This document shows, piece by piece, positions 26,371 to 34,611 of a stretch of DNA of 64,000 bases. Origin of the DNA: Bacillota bacterium. Lineage in GTDB: Bacteria; Bacillota; SHA-98; UBA4971. How positions within the stretch are numbered: the stretch's first letter is position 1; every line of letters starts with the position of its first letter. The stretch covers positions 377,619-441,618 of the forward strand of contig JACIXY010000001.1 in NCBI GenBank assembly GCA_014360195.1, written 5' to 3'. The translations under genes were made by a program, and so were the position numbers. The notes beneath the pieces were generated by a model that was not told where the DNA came from, did not search any database, and saw only the letters and a list, made by a program, of their open reading frames with translations.

Positions 26371-28235
26371 GCAGCCGGAACCGGGTGCCGGCGTACATCC
26401 TCGCCGTGGTGGCGGGTCTGGCCTTTGCGGGGTATGTGTTCTACTCGCAGGTGCTCGTACCCATGTCCCGCGAGGCCAGGGACCTTTCCCAGCGTCTCGA
26501 CCTTGTCAGCCGCAGGATAGGAACCCTCGTACAGAAGGGCGAGACCCTCGCGGGCCTGCGCGCTGAGTATGAGCAAGCTTTGAAGTCCCTGCAAGAGATC
26601 GATTCGACGGTAACCCGGGAGATAGGTATACCGTACTTCCTGAGGGACCTCGAACAGGTTTCGTCCGCTTCAGGAGCCACTGTAGTCTCTCTTTCGCTCG
26701 GATCACCCGCCGCTTCGAGCCCGTACGCGGAGCTCCCACTCACCATAGAAGTCCAGGGCTCTTATCAGCAGATGAAGTCGTTTCTTCATGGGCTTGTTTC
26801 CCTCGGACGGGCGATGAGCGTCAGGGCTATGCGCCTCAGTGCGCCGCGAGGGACGGGTGATGGCAACAGAGTCCAGGTGCTCGACGCAACGTTCTCGGTG
26901 GTCCTGTATGTGGTACCGAAGGGTGGGGGGAGGGTTTCTCCTCCCCTTTCAGTGCCGGGTTCTCCGCAGCCTCGCTCGGCTTCGGCGTGCTCCTTGCCGT
27001 GGCAAATGAGGCGTCTCGACACCGGTCCTGAAGTCGGGAATCCGGGACGACGCAGTCAGGGGCTGCCTCGCAAGGGAATCTCGCCCCTGGCCGGGGTGGT
27101 CGCCTTTCTCGCCCTGGTAGCTCTTGGTGCCGCAATCGGCGCCGGCATGATGGCGGTGGGCACGCCCGCAGACAAGGCATCCCCTCCTGCGCGCGCGACG
27201 GGTATCGCAAGGCCCGCCATCCCGGAAAGATGGCGTGAGCTTCAGAAGCCGCTTCCCGCCGTCACGTACTCCGGCAAGCAGGAAGAACCCATTCCGTTCC
27301 CCGCGAGAAGTGGCGACGATCCTTTTGCTCCGGACAGCATCCTCGGACAGCGCTATCGTACGCAGCAGCAGCGCCTGGCAGCCGCGGGACCTGACGAGGT
27401 CAGCAGGATAATCGCTGCCGCATCGGCAAGGAGCACGCCGAAGCCGAGCGAGGCTGCGGAGAACCCGGCACTGAAAGGGGAGGAGAAACCCTCCCCGCAG
27501 CATGAGAAACCTATACAGGCGGTGGCGACAGCCCAGTTGGCGCCAGCGCCAGCGCGCGAAGGGACCGGCGGAGGCGCAGATGTTGACAAGGCCGCTCAGT
27601 CCGTAAAGGAGGTTCGGAAATCGGAGCCCGCGGGAGCCACGGAGGATGAGGTCGCATCAGGTCCAGCCGAGGCGAGCGCCGCTGGTAGCGGCGGAGGGGC
27701 CGAGAAGGCAGTGGGCGAAGGCAAGGAGTACCAGGCTCCCGCCCTCACTACGGCGAAGGACTCGGGCACCGCGCAGCAGGCTCCGCCCACCGTAGGCAAG
27801 AAGCCCGCGGAGCCCGGAGCGGCTACAGGCCTCGAGGAGCCACCTGCAAGTGAGCACACGACGGCCCAGGCTGCGCCGGAGAAGCCGCTGGCCAGGGCTA
27901 AACCTGCGGAGGCTGCGACCGCAAAAGCGCCAGACGCCGCCAGCGCCGTCAAAGGCTCACCTGCTCACAAGGAAAGCGGCCGCGAGAGCGTGCCGCCGGA
28001 ATCTCTTCCCCCGCCGAGGCCGCGCGTGGAGCCCCCGCTCATGCTCGTGACCGGCATCATCAGCGCCGGCGACTCGGCGTACGCGATAGTGAGAACGCCC
28101 CAGGGCAGCAGCATCGTGCGGCCCGGCGACGAGGTCGGGGGCGTGACAGTGAAGTCCGTCGGGGAGAAGTTCATCACCGTGATCAAGGAAGGCGAGGAGT
28201 TCGTGCTGGAACTCGGGGGAGGCAGTAAGCGATGA
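26367..28235 (+). CDS. pilO: PilO - PilP-like fusion protein
   Basis: 622 residues without a stop. Residues 1-190 read as PilO: transmembrane helix 9-28, coiled coil 30-80 and a ferredoxin-like domain. Residues 191-215 are the inverse translation of an inverted-repeat arm and look foreign. Residue 214 (ATG 27006) onward looks like a second protein: a membrane helix near 247-268, a Pro/Ala/Glu-rich bridge of about 250 residues, and a C-terminal beta domain (VTGIISAGDSAYAIV to FVLELGG) of the PilP/GspC homology-region kind that contacts secretins. It overlaps pilN and the secretin gene by 4 bp. The fusion may be real, or result from the repeat insertion or misassembly. Confidence 0.75.
   Translation: MSSRNRVPAYILAVVAGLAFAGYVFYSQVLVPMSREARDLSQRLDLVSRRIGTLVQKGETLAGLRAEYEQALKSLQEIDSTVTREIGIPYFLRDLEQVSSASGATVVSLSLGSPAASSPYAELPLTIEVQGSYQQMKSFLHGLVSLGRAMSVRAMRLSAPRGTGDGNRVQVLDATFSVVLYVVPKGGGRVSPPLSVPGSPQPRSASACSLPWQMRRLDTGPEVGNPGRRSQGLPRKGISPLAGVVAFLALVALGAAIGAGMMAVGTPADKASPPARATGIARPAIPERWRELQKPLPAVTYSGKQEEPIPFPARSGDDPFAPDSILGQRYRTQQQRLAAAGPDEVSRIIAAASARSTPKPSEAAENPALKGEEKPSPQHEKPIQAVATAQLAPAPAREGTGGGADVDKAAQSVKEVRKSEPAGATEDEVASGPAEASAAGSGGGAEKAVGEGKEYQAPALTTAKDSGTAQQAPPTVGKKPAEPGAATGLEEPPASEHTTAQAAPEKPLARAKPAEAATAKAPDAASAVKGSPAHKESGRESVPPESLPPPRPRVEPPLMLVTGIISAGDSAYAIVRTPQGSSIVRPGDEVGGVTVKSVGEKFITVIKEGEEFVLELGGGSKR
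26927..26999 (+). repeat. 73-bp perfect inverted repeat, left arm
   Basis: The 73 bases are the exact reverse complement of 27424-27496. In the forward frame this arm codes for an atypical Ser/Pro-rich stretch at the end of the PilO domain. The reverse strand of this arm encodes the same peptide (STPKPSEAAENPALKGEEKP) that the forward strand encodes at the right arm, so the right arm is probably the original and this the copy. Confidence 0.92.
27424..27496 (-). repeat. 73-bp perfect inverted repeat, right arm
   Basis: Exact reverse complement of 26927-26999, with 424 bp between the arms. In the forward frame it encodes part of the Pro/Ala/Glu-rich bridge, with the same composition as its neighbourhood, so it reads as native sequence. 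Confidence 0.92.
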
Positions 28236-29776
28236 CAAACGGTCCGCGCCTGACCAGGCGCGTCGCCTTCATGGTTGCGCTCGCAATGACGCTGGCGTGC
28301 CTAGCGGCACCGCAGCCCTGGAAAGTGCGTGCAGAGGAGGCCGCAGCGAGCCAGGATGTTCCGTCGGCCTCACAGCAGGCCCAGGCCCAGGCTCAGGTTC
28401 AGCAGGAGCAGCAAGTCCCTGCTCAGGCAGAAGCCCTGCGGGGTGTGCCGGGAGAAGCGCAGGCACAGACGCAGACACAGACACAGGGGCAGACGACACC
28501 TGCAGGGAGTGCCACAGCAGGCACCGCCCGAGCTGTAGGACACCCTGTCACGATCGACCTGAAGGGCGCCGACATCCGCGACGTCCTCAAGATCCTTGCG
28601 GAGCTCGGAGGCGTGAACATCGTCGCCGACCCGTCCGTGAGGGGCGAGGTTTCGCTGACCCTGAAGGCCGTTCCCGTGACCGACGCGGTGGAGCTCGTCA
28701 CGCGCGCAACCGGCCTTGCCTACAGGTACGTCGGCAGCACCCTCGTGGTTGCCGCCCCCGGACGTTTCAAAGAGGGCTTCGACAAGGTCGAGACCAGGGT
28801 GTTCAAGCTGAGCTACTCCTCGCCGGCCGACATCAAGCAAGCTCTCAGCCTCGTGATCCCCGCCGACAAGCTCCAGGTGGACGAGCGCACGAACTCGGTC
28901 ATAGCCTCGGGCACCCGAATAGAGCTCGATGAGGCTGCCAGGATCGTGGAAAAGCTGGATGTACCCATCCCCATGGTCCGCATCGACGCGCGGCTCGAGG
29001 AGATCGCCAAGGACGCGCTCGACGAGTACGGGATTAGCTGGCAGGAAGCGGGGGAGTACGGCGGATTCGGAAAGGTCTACATAAGGACGGACCCCGCGAC
29101 GGGTGCGTTCGTAGGACTCTCCCTTGCAGTCGGGCCGTTCCTCAAGATGCTGGAAGACTCGGGTAAGGCTGTTACCATCGCTCGGCCTGGCACCACCACG
29201 CTAGACGGCACGGAGGCGCGGATATTCATCGGCGACAAGATCCCGGTCATAATCACCAGCTCCAGCGGCGGCGAGACGAGCCAGAGTGTGTCGTTCATCG
29301 AAGCTGGGGTCAAGCTCATCATCACGCCGCGCGTCAACCGCAACGGCCTCATAACGGTGCACGTCCATCCGGAGGTGTCGTCCATCCTCGGCAAGGAGCA
29401 GACCCAGGGCTACCCGCACGTGAGGACACGGGAGGCAGACTTCGTAGCCACGGTGCGGGACGGCGAGACCCTCGCCATCGCGGGGCTGCTTCAGCGTGAG
29501 GAGATCGAGAGCATGCTGAAGTTTCCCATCCTGGGCGACATCCCCATCCTGGGTGAGCTTTTCAAGAACAAGAAAGTCCAAGCCAAGGAGACGGAGATGG
29601 TCATATTCATCACGCCGCGCATAGTGACCGTGGATGACGCCGCGGCACGAACTGAGAAGGAGAATGGCGGGGTGAAGGAGAATATCCCGAGTCTGGCATC
29701 GCCCGCATCGCCAGGCCCCATTGGAGGTGCTTTGGAAAGCGGGAAGCCCGGTGAAGCTGGTGGCTCAGTGCCGTAG
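28232..29776 (+). CDS. pilQ: Secretin (PilQ/GspD family outer-membrane pore)
   Basis: 514 residues. Signal peptide about 1-36 ending in a VRAEE-like site, then a Gln/Ala-rich stretch (about 40-95), an STN-like domain (ITIDLKGADIRDVLKILAE region), an N1 domain, and the secretin domain from about 250: VPIPMVRIDARLEEIAKDAL, VTPRVN-type ITPRVNRNGLITVHVHPEVS, and the end motif PILGDIPILGELFKNKK. Secretins form gated channels in outer membranes. The gene starts inside the pilO/P end, so it belongs to the PilMNOPQ alignment set. A Ser/Gly/Pro tail follows the secretin domain. Confidence 0.9.
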   Translation: MTNGPRLTRRVAFMVALAMTLACLAAPQPWKVRAEEAAASQDVPSASQQAQAQAQVQQEQQVPAQAEALRGVPGEAQAQTQTQTQGQTTPAGSATAGTARAVGHPVTIDLKGADIRDVLKILAELGGVNIVADPSVRGEVSLTLKAVPVTDAVELVTRATGLAYRYVGSTLVVAAPGRFKEGFDKVETRVFKLSYSSPADIKQALSLVIPADKLQVDERTNSVIASGTRIELDEAARIVEKLDVPIPMVRIDARLEEIAKDALDEYGISWQEAGEYGGFGKVYIRTDPATGAFVGLSLAVGPFLKMLEDSGKAVTIARPGTTTLDGTEARIFIGDKIPVIITSSSGGETSQSVSFIEAGVKLIITPRVNRNGLITVHVHPEVSSILGKEQTQGYPHVRTREADFVATVRDGETLAIAGLLQREEIESMLKFPILGDIPILGELFKNKKVQAKETEMVIFITPRIVTVDDAAARTEKENGGVKENIPSLASPASPGPIGGALESGKPGEAGGSVP

Positions 29777-29898
29777 CGTCCTGCGCCAGACGACGGGCGG
29801 CAGGCGGCTCCCAACAGACGACTAGTATGAGGTAATCGGCGGCGGACACATGCGGGGGCGACCACACGCTCGTCGCAGTTGACGGGCTGGGCACGTCG

Positions 29899-30001
29899 TG
29901 AGTGGCGAATTCGAATGTTAAGCCATACGTTGCCGGCGCTCCGGGGTGGGTTGCCGGCGATTTCGCGAGGGGCCCCCCGAGCGACACGGGGCGCTAACCC
30001 C
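29899..30001 (+). repeat. Palindromic element, copy 3 (diverged)
   Basis: GGGTTGCCGGCGATTTCGCG (29948-29967) matches the left half of the copy at 50415 (GGGTTGCCGGTGATTGCACG), and the CCGAGCGACACGGGGCGCTA/ACCCC region aligns with its right half. The left end AGTGGCG resembles AGTGGGA of the other copies. It fills part of the 317-bp gap between the secretin gene and pepP, in which no gene is supported. Confidence 0.55.
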
Positions 30002-30093
30002 AAAAGCAGCACGGATTCGGTACGGCCGACCGGCCTTACGACCGACCTTGTATGGGCTTCTCGCGGTTAACACAGTGGGTGGGAGGATACGAT

Positions 30094-31170
30094 ATGGCAC
30101 GCACAGCGAGGAGGATAGCGAAGCTGCGGGCGTCTCTCAAGGAACACGAAATCGACGCGCTCCTTGTGACGCGCCCTGAGAACAGGCGCTACATGACGGG
30201 GTTCACGGGGTCCTCCGGGTTCGTGGTCATTTCCCAGGACCATGCCCTGCTCCTTACGGACTTCCGCTACATCGAGCAGGCCACGTCCCAGGCGCCGGAC
30301 TTGCGCATCGTCAAGCACGGCGTGAAGATGGTTGACACGTTGAAAGACGTCCTAGCCGAGATCGGAGTTGCGACCCTCGGCTTCGAGAAGGACGTCATCA
30401 CCTATAAACAGCACGAGACTTTTGCGTCGGAGCTCGAAGGCGTCAAGCTGGTTCCAGTGGAAGGCATCGTCGAGAAGATGCGGATGGTGAAAGACGAGGA
30501 AGAAATCGAGAAGATTCAGCGGGCGGAAGCCCTTGGGGACGCTGCGTTCTCCCACATCCTTACGGTGATGAAGCCGGGCATGACCGAGATCGAGGTCGCA
30601 CTCGAGATGGAGTGGTTCATGAGGAAGAACGGCGCCGAGAGGGTCGGCTTCGATATCATAGTCGCATCCGGCGCGCATGGCGCCATGCCGCATGCCGTGG
30701 CCACCGAGAAGCGCCTGGTTCCCGGCGAGCTAATCGTGCTCGACTTCGGAGCGGTCGTCGACGGGTACCGGGGCGACACCACACGCACCGTGGCTCTGGG
30801 TCGGGCATCAGACGAGCAGCGCAGGATCTACGACATCGTCCTCCGCGCGCAGGAAGCGGCGCTCGACGGTATCAGGGCCGGCATGAAAGGCGAGGAGGCA
30901 CATGGGATAGCACAGCGGATCATCGAGGAAGCGGGCTACGGCGAGAACTTCGGCCACGGGCTCGGGCACGGGGTGGGCCTTGCGGTGCACGAGGAGCCGC
31001 GCCTTGCTCCGTCCTCGTCCACGGTGCTCGAGCCGGGCATGGTCGTGAGCGTCGAGCCAGGCATCTACCTCCCAGGGAACCTTGGCGTGCGTATCGAAGA
31101 CCTGGTCGTCATCGAGGATGGGGGCGTGCGCAACCTCACGAAGTCACCGAAAGAGCTTATCGAGATCTAG
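30094..31170 (+). CDS. pepP: Xaa-Pro aminopeptidase (M24B family)
   Basis: Cytoplasmic dinuclear-metal peptidase that removes N-terminal residues before proline. 358 residues, matching B. subtilis YqhT/PapA. N-terminal creatinase domain with YMTGFTGSSGFVVI, then the pita-bread domain with the metal ligands in VLDFGAVVDGYRGDTTRT, GHGLGHGVGLAVHEEP, VSVEPGIY and GVRIEDLVVI. ATG 30094 follows GTGGGAGGATA. It lies upstream of efp, the same neighbour as in Bacillus. Confidence 0.93.
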   Translation: MARTARRIAKLRASLKEHEIDALLVTRPENRRYMTGFTGSSGFVVISQDHALLLTDFRYIEQATSQAPDLRIVKHGVKMVDTLKDVLAEIGVATLGFEKDVITYKQHETFASELEGVKLVPVEGIVEKMRMVKDEEEIEKIQRAEALGDAAFSHILTVMKPGMTEIEVALEMEWFMRKNGAERVGFDIIVASGAHGAMPHAVATEKRLVPGELIVLDFGAVVDGYRGDTTRTVALGRASDEQRRIYDIVLRAQEAALDGIRAGMKGEEAHGIAQRIIEEAGYGENFGHGLGHGVGLAVHEEPRLAPSSSTVLEPGMVVSVEPGIYLPGNLGVRIEDLVVIEDGGVRNLTKSPKELIEI

Positions 31171-31340
31171 TTCCGCTTGGACATCGAGGTCCAGCTCGAT
31201 ACGGACGTGTAACCGCGCGCACCATAAGACATTCGCCGCCGATGCACCAGCCGATGCACTAAATATCCGCCGACAAGAGAGGATAATCTAGAGACGGCGC
31301 GAATTACATCTGTATTTGATCCAGTTCGGGGGGTGGGTGC

Positions 31341-31898
31341 ATGATATCTACCAATGACTTTCACACAGGCCTTACCATTGAGCTCGACGGCGAGGTCTAC
31401 ACCGTGGTGGACTTCCAGCACGTGAAGCCCGGCAAGGGCTCCGCGTTCGTCCGCTCCAGGCTCAAGAACGTCAAGACCGGGTATGTCATAGAAAAGACCT
31501 TCCGGGCGGGCGAGAAGCTCCCACGGGCACACATAGACTACAGGGAAATGCAGTACCTCTATAGCTCGGGCGACGAGAACTATTTCATGGATACGTCCAC
31601 TTATGAGCAGCTCGTCCTCAGCAACGAAACGCTCGGCGACGCAAAGAAGTACCTTAAGGAGAATATGGTCATCGGCGTTCAGATGTATGAGGGTTCGCCC
31701 ATCGGGGTTGAGCTCCCCAACTTCGTGGAGCTTGCCGTGGTGGATACCGACCCGGGCCTGCGCGGCGACACCGCGACAGGCGGGTCCAAGCCTGCCACCC
31801 TCGAGACGGGCGCCGTGGTCCAGGTGCCTCTTTTCGTGAACATCGGCGATGTCATCAGGGTGGACACGCGCACCGGCCAGTACCTGGAGCGAGTCTAG
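31341..31898 (+). CDS. efp: Translation elongation factor EF-P
   Basis: Rescues ribosomes stalled at polyproline. 185 residues, the standard length. The beta3 loop tip is [10 protein letters not shown] with Lys at the modified position (residue 32). The EF-P signature region is [12 protein letters not shown]-like at the end (here [13 protein letters not shown]). GGGGGGTGGGTG precedes the ATG. efp upstream of spoIIIAA is the usual Firmicute order. Confidence 0.96.
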   Translation: MISTNDFHTGLTIELDGEVYTVVDFQHVKPGKGSAFVRSRLKNVKTGYVIEKTFRAGEKLPRAHIDYREMQYLYSSGDENYFMDTSTYEQLVLSNETLGDAKKYLKENMVIGVQMYEGSPIGVELPNFVELAVVDTDPGLRGDTATGGSKPATLETGAVVQVPLFVNIGDVIRVDTRTGQYLERV

Positions 31899-31931
31899 CG
31901 AATTCTTCAGGGGGCGCGCCCGCCATACCAC

Positions 31932-31952
31932 GAAAACGTGTCACGCGTTTTC
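31932..31952 (+). terminator. Small hairpin after efp
   Basis: GAAAACG (31932-31938) pairs with CGTTTTC (31946-31952) across a 7-nt loop, 33 bp after the efp stop. The T-run is within the stem, so this is a weak terminator candidate. Confidence 0.35.
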
Positions 31953-32140
31953 ATGCCCCAATGGTGGCGCCTGAGGTCGCCATCAGGAACCACCTTGAAG
32001 GCTACCCGCGGTCGCGTCTGAGTCTTGCGATGACACCGGCCTGCTGACCGGCCGGAGACCTGCCGGAGGAATCCCCTCTGCCCGCGGACCTTATCCTGCT
32101 GCGTGCCCCCGCATCTTGCTGGCGATCACGAAAAGGCCAG

Positions 32141-32185
32141 GCGCGGAGGTGGTAACTTGATTACCATCTCCGCGCTAATTTGTCA
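32141..32185 (+). terminator. Intrinsic terminator before spoIIIAA
   Basis: GCGCGGAGGTGGTAA (32141-32155) pairs with TTACCATCTCCGCGC (32161-32175), a 15-bp stem with one G-T pair and a 5-nt loop, followed by TAATTTGTC. It separates efp from the sporulation operon. The rest of the gap from 31899 shows no gene. Confidence 0.7.
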
Positions 32186-32211
32186 TAAAACCCGTCCCCC
32201 CGCATAAGCAT
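32182..32211 (+). promoter_or_regulatory. Putative sigma-E promoter of the spoIIIA operon
   Basis: GTCATAA (32182-32188), a 14-bp spacer and CATAAGCAT (32203-32211) resemble the mother-cell sigma-E pattern (-35 ending in ATA, -10 CATACA-T, 14-bp spacing). spoIIIA is sigma-E controlled in B. subtilis. It lies 24 bp before the chosen spoIIIAA start. Confidence 0.5.
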
Positions 32212-32234
32212 GGTTACAAGAGGGGGGACGTGCC

Positions 32235-33245
32235 TTGCTGCCGGAAGGACGATGCGGACGGCCGATGAACCAGGTGATCCTGGACGAGATCCTGCCCTGC
32301 CTTCCCGTCAAGCTGCGATCGGCCATGCAGATGCTACCAGCGGAGCTGCTTGCGAGGACCCACGAAATCCGCCTGCGCCGGGGCCGCCCGGTGATGTTGG
32401 TCGCAGGGGACGACGAGGTGTTCGTCTCATCCCGGGGCGGAGTTGCCCTCGGGCCTGACGAGGGTTACATCCTTAGCGATCAGGAGACGCTCGTCACGCT
32501 TCAGCTCATGGCGGGCTCGTCCATTTACACCTACGAGGACGAGATCCGCCAGGGTTACGTCACGCTGCGGGGCGGCCACAGGGTGGGCATCGTAGGCCGG
32601 GCTGTGGTGCAGGATGGCGCCGTCAAGGTTATCAAGGACGTCTCCGGCTTCTGCATCAGGATATCCCGTGAAGTGATGGGCGCGGCCGACGCGGTCATGC
32701 CGCACCTTGTCAAGTCACATAACCGTCTCTTCCATACGCTCATCGTCTCACCCCCGCGTTGCGGCAAAACGACGCTCTTGCGCGACATAGCTCGACAAGC
32801 AAGCGACGGGGTCCCGTCCCTCGGCCTTGCCGGATTGCGTGTTGGAGTCGTCGACGAGCGCTCCGAGATAGCGGCCTGTTACGGCGGGATCCCCCAGAAC
32901 ACCGTGGGCCTGCGCACCGACGTCCTTGACGCCTGCCCGAAGGCGGCAGGCATGATCATGCTCGTGAGATCCATGTCGCCGGACCTTGTGGTCACGGACG
33001 AGATCGGCAGGGAGGACGACGCCGTGGCCGTCCGGGAGGTTATGAACGCCGGGGTAAGCATCGTGGCGACGGCCCATGGAGAGTCGCTGGAGGACGTTGT
33101 GAGGCGCCCTGCGCTCAGGTGCCTCTTCGAGGCGCAGATGTTCGAGAGAGTGGTGACCTTGAGCTCTACCGAAGGCCCGGGCACGGTCGAGACCGTCCTC
33201 GACCTGAAGACAGGAAAACCCGTGCTGACCCGCTCGGCCCGTTAG
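32235..33245 (+). CDS. spoIIIAA: Stage III sporulation protein AA (secretion-type ATPase)
   Basis: Mother-cell ATPase of the SpoIIIA-SpoIIQ channel that connects mother cell and forespore; related to type II/IV secretion ATPases. 336 residues. Walker A SPPRCGKTTLLRD near residue 173, the family motif DERSEIAACYGG near 208, and Walker B VVTDEIGR near 253. TTG 32235 follows AGGGGGGAC; ATG 32265 (NQVILDEILPCLP) is the alternative start and would fit homologues equally well. First gene of the complete spoIIIAA-AH operon. Confidence 0.92.
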   Translation: MLPEGRCGRPMNQVILDEILPCLPVKLRSAMQMLPAELLARTHEIRLRRGRPVMLVAGDDEVFVSSRGGVALGPDEGYILSDQETLVTLQLMAGSSIYTYEDEIRQGYVTLRGGHRVGIVGRAVVQDGAVKVIKDVSGFCIRISREVMGAADAVMPHLVKSHNRLFHTLIVSPPRCGKTTLLRDIARQASDGVPSLGLAGLRVGVVDERSEIAACYGGIPQNTVGLRTDVLDACPKAAGMIMLVRSMSPDLVVTDEIGREDDAVAVREVMNAGVSIVATAHGESLEDVVRRPALRCLFEAQMFERVVTLSSTEGPGTVETVLDLKTGKPVLTRSAR

Positions 33246-33335
33246 GGTCCGGCAGTACCCGGACGGCCGCGGCTACGCCCTGGGCCAGACCTGCTCCCGT
33301 CCGCCCCTGCGGTCAGGTTACGACAGTTGGGGACG

Positions 33336-33371
33336 GTTGGAGTTGGAGTTGGAGTTGGAGTTGGAGTTGGG
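33336..33371 (+). repeat. Hexanucleotide repeat GTTGGA before spoIIIAB
   Basis: Five perfect GTTGGA units and one GTTGGG occupy 33336-33371, in the 177-bp gap between spoIIIAA and spoIIIAB. If translation began at TTG 33327 the repeat would encode (Val-Gly)n in frame with SpoIIIAB. Length changes in units of six would not shift that frame. Confidence 0.9.
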
Positions 33372-33422
33372 GCTGAAGATGGAGCCTGGGGCCTAGCCGG
33401 GCGTCGTAAGGAGGCGAGTCCT

Positions 33423-33938
33423 GTGGTGAGGCTCCTCGGCGCGGCCCTGGTTGTGGGATCTGCCGCCCTCATCGGAAACACGATGGCGAGGAACTACTCC
33501 GAGCGCCCCCGCCAGCTCGCCGAGATAGCGTCGGCATTCGCCGTGCTGGAAACGGAGATTTCCTACGCGAGGACGCCGCTGGCTGAAGCCCTGGTGCGCG
33601 CATGCGGCACTCGCCGGGGCGTAGGGATGCGGGTATTCCGTCTTGCGGCGGATCTCATCAGGTCTTCCGAGCTTCTGCCCGGCGAGGCCTGGCGGACGGC
33701 GGTGCACCGCGTCTACGCGTGGTCGGCCCTCGCGCCCGAGGACCGCGAGGCGCTGCTCGCGTTCGGAGAGACCCTCGGAGCGTGCGGCGCTGAGGACCAG
33801 CTCCGACACCTGGCCCTCGCGCGCGAGCGGCTTCGCGCAAACGAGGTTAGGGCGCGGGATGAGGCGGAGCGCATGGCGAGGATGTGGCGGTATCTCGGTG
33901 TGACCGTGGGCGCTATGGTAGCCCTTCTCTTATACTGA
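33423..33938 (+). CDS. spoIIIAB: Stage III sporulation protein AB
   Basis: 171 residues, the same as B. subtilis SpoIIIAB, a GspF-like membrane component of the SpoIIIA channel. N-terminal transmembrane helix (about 3-22, LLGAALVVGSAALIGNTMA), then RPRQLAEIASAFAVLETEISY, and a C-terminal hydrophobic segment GVTVGAMVALLLY. GTG 33423 follows AAGGAGGCG. An upstream TTG would add a Val-Gly repeat leader. Confidence 0.9.
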   Translation: MVRLLGAALVVGSAALIGNTMARNYSERPRQLAEIASAFAVLETEISYARTPLAEALVRACGTRRGVGMRVFRLAADLIRSSELLPGEAWRTAVHRVYAWSALAPEDREALLAFGETLGACGAEDQLRHLALARERLRANEVRARDEAERMARMWRYLGVTVGAMVALLLY

Positions 33939-33993
33939 GCCGCAGGCTGCCAGAACCGGGCGCCGGCCCACGCTGATGAAGGGAGATGACGGA

Positions 33994-34194
33994 ATGCCGG
34001 GCATAGACATCGTCTTCAAGGTCGCCGGGATAGGCATCATCTCCATCGTCGTAGCCCTGATCTTCGAGCAGGTGGGCAGGAAAGACTTCGCCTGGGCCGC
34101 CACGGTCATCGGCGCCGCCCTGGTGTTCGGCGTGGCGCTCCTTCAGTTCAAGGAGCTTCTGGATGACATCCTCACCGTGTTCAGGCTCTGGTAG
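33994..34194 (+). CDS. spoIIIAC: Stage III sporulation protein AC
   Basis: 66 residues, almost entirely two transmembrane helices. The start PGIDIVFKVAGIGI and the end KELLDDILTVFRLW fit the family. AAGGGAG at 33979-33985 supports ATG 33994 over the in-frame ATG 33976. Part of the channel membrane base. Confidence 0.9.
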   Translation: MPGIDIVFKVAGIGIISIVVALIFEQVGRKDFAWAATVIGAALVFGVALLQFKELLDDILTVFRLW

Positions 34195-34200
34195 CCTGGA

Positions 34201-34611
34201 ATGCGGCAGTGCGGGGTGCAGGCCTTGGATATCGCTAAGGTGCTTGCTGTGTGCGTGGTGGCGACCGTCCTCGTGGTGCTCCTGCGGTCCCAGAGGCCGG
34301 AGATGGCCATCTGGCTCAGCATCGTGACGGGCGTAATAGTGTTCGCGGCCATGCTCGGGCACATCAGCTATCTTGTGCGCGCTCTCACCGATCTCGCGTC
34401 GAGGACCAGGTCGGGCAACGTGTATTTCACCACGGTCCTGAAGGTGATCGGCGTTGCGTACCTCGCCGGGTTCGGGGCCGAGGTGTGCCGGGACGCGGGC
34501 GAGGGCGCCATAGCGACGAAGCTCGAGTTCGCGGGCAAAGTGATGATACTCGTCATGGCGCTCCCGGTGCTCGTTGCCGTGCTCGAGACGATCACGCGTT
34601 TTCTGAGGTAA
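34201..34611 (+). CDS. spoIIIAD: Stage III sporulation protein AD
   Basis: 136 residues, four predicted transmembrane helices, with RSQRPEMAIWLSIVTGVIVF and the second half AGKVMILVMALPVLVAVLETI as family marks. Starts 6 bp after spoIIIAC. A later TTG at 34225 (LDIAKVLAVCVVA) would match homologue starts better; the Shine-Dalgarno evidence does not settle it. Confidence 0.9.
   Translation: MRQCGVQALDIAKVLAVCVVATVLVVLLRSQRPEMAIWLSIVTGVIVFAAMLGHISYLVRALTDLASRTRSGNVYFTTVLKVIGVAYLAGFGAEVCRDAGEGAIATKLEFAGKVMILVMALPVLVAVLETITRFLR

Noticed and set aside
26927-27496. Site-specific invertible switch with a dedicated recombinase
   Set aside because: No invertase or tyrosine recombinase gene lies nearby and only one orientation keeps the second membrane helix. 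It is reported as an unexplained inverted repeat, not as a proven switch.
26836-27503. Open reading frames on the reverse strand inside pilO/P, one containing the STPKPSEAAENPALKGEEKP peptide also coded on the forward strand
   Set aside because: The shared peptide is explained by the 73-bp inverted repeat. The remaining residues are Arg/Pro-rich antisense translation with no domain or ribosome-binding site.
33336-33371. Possible CRISPR-like repeat array
   Set aside because: It is a continuous hexanucleotide tract with no spacers. The same holds for 36671-36706. No cas gene is present.
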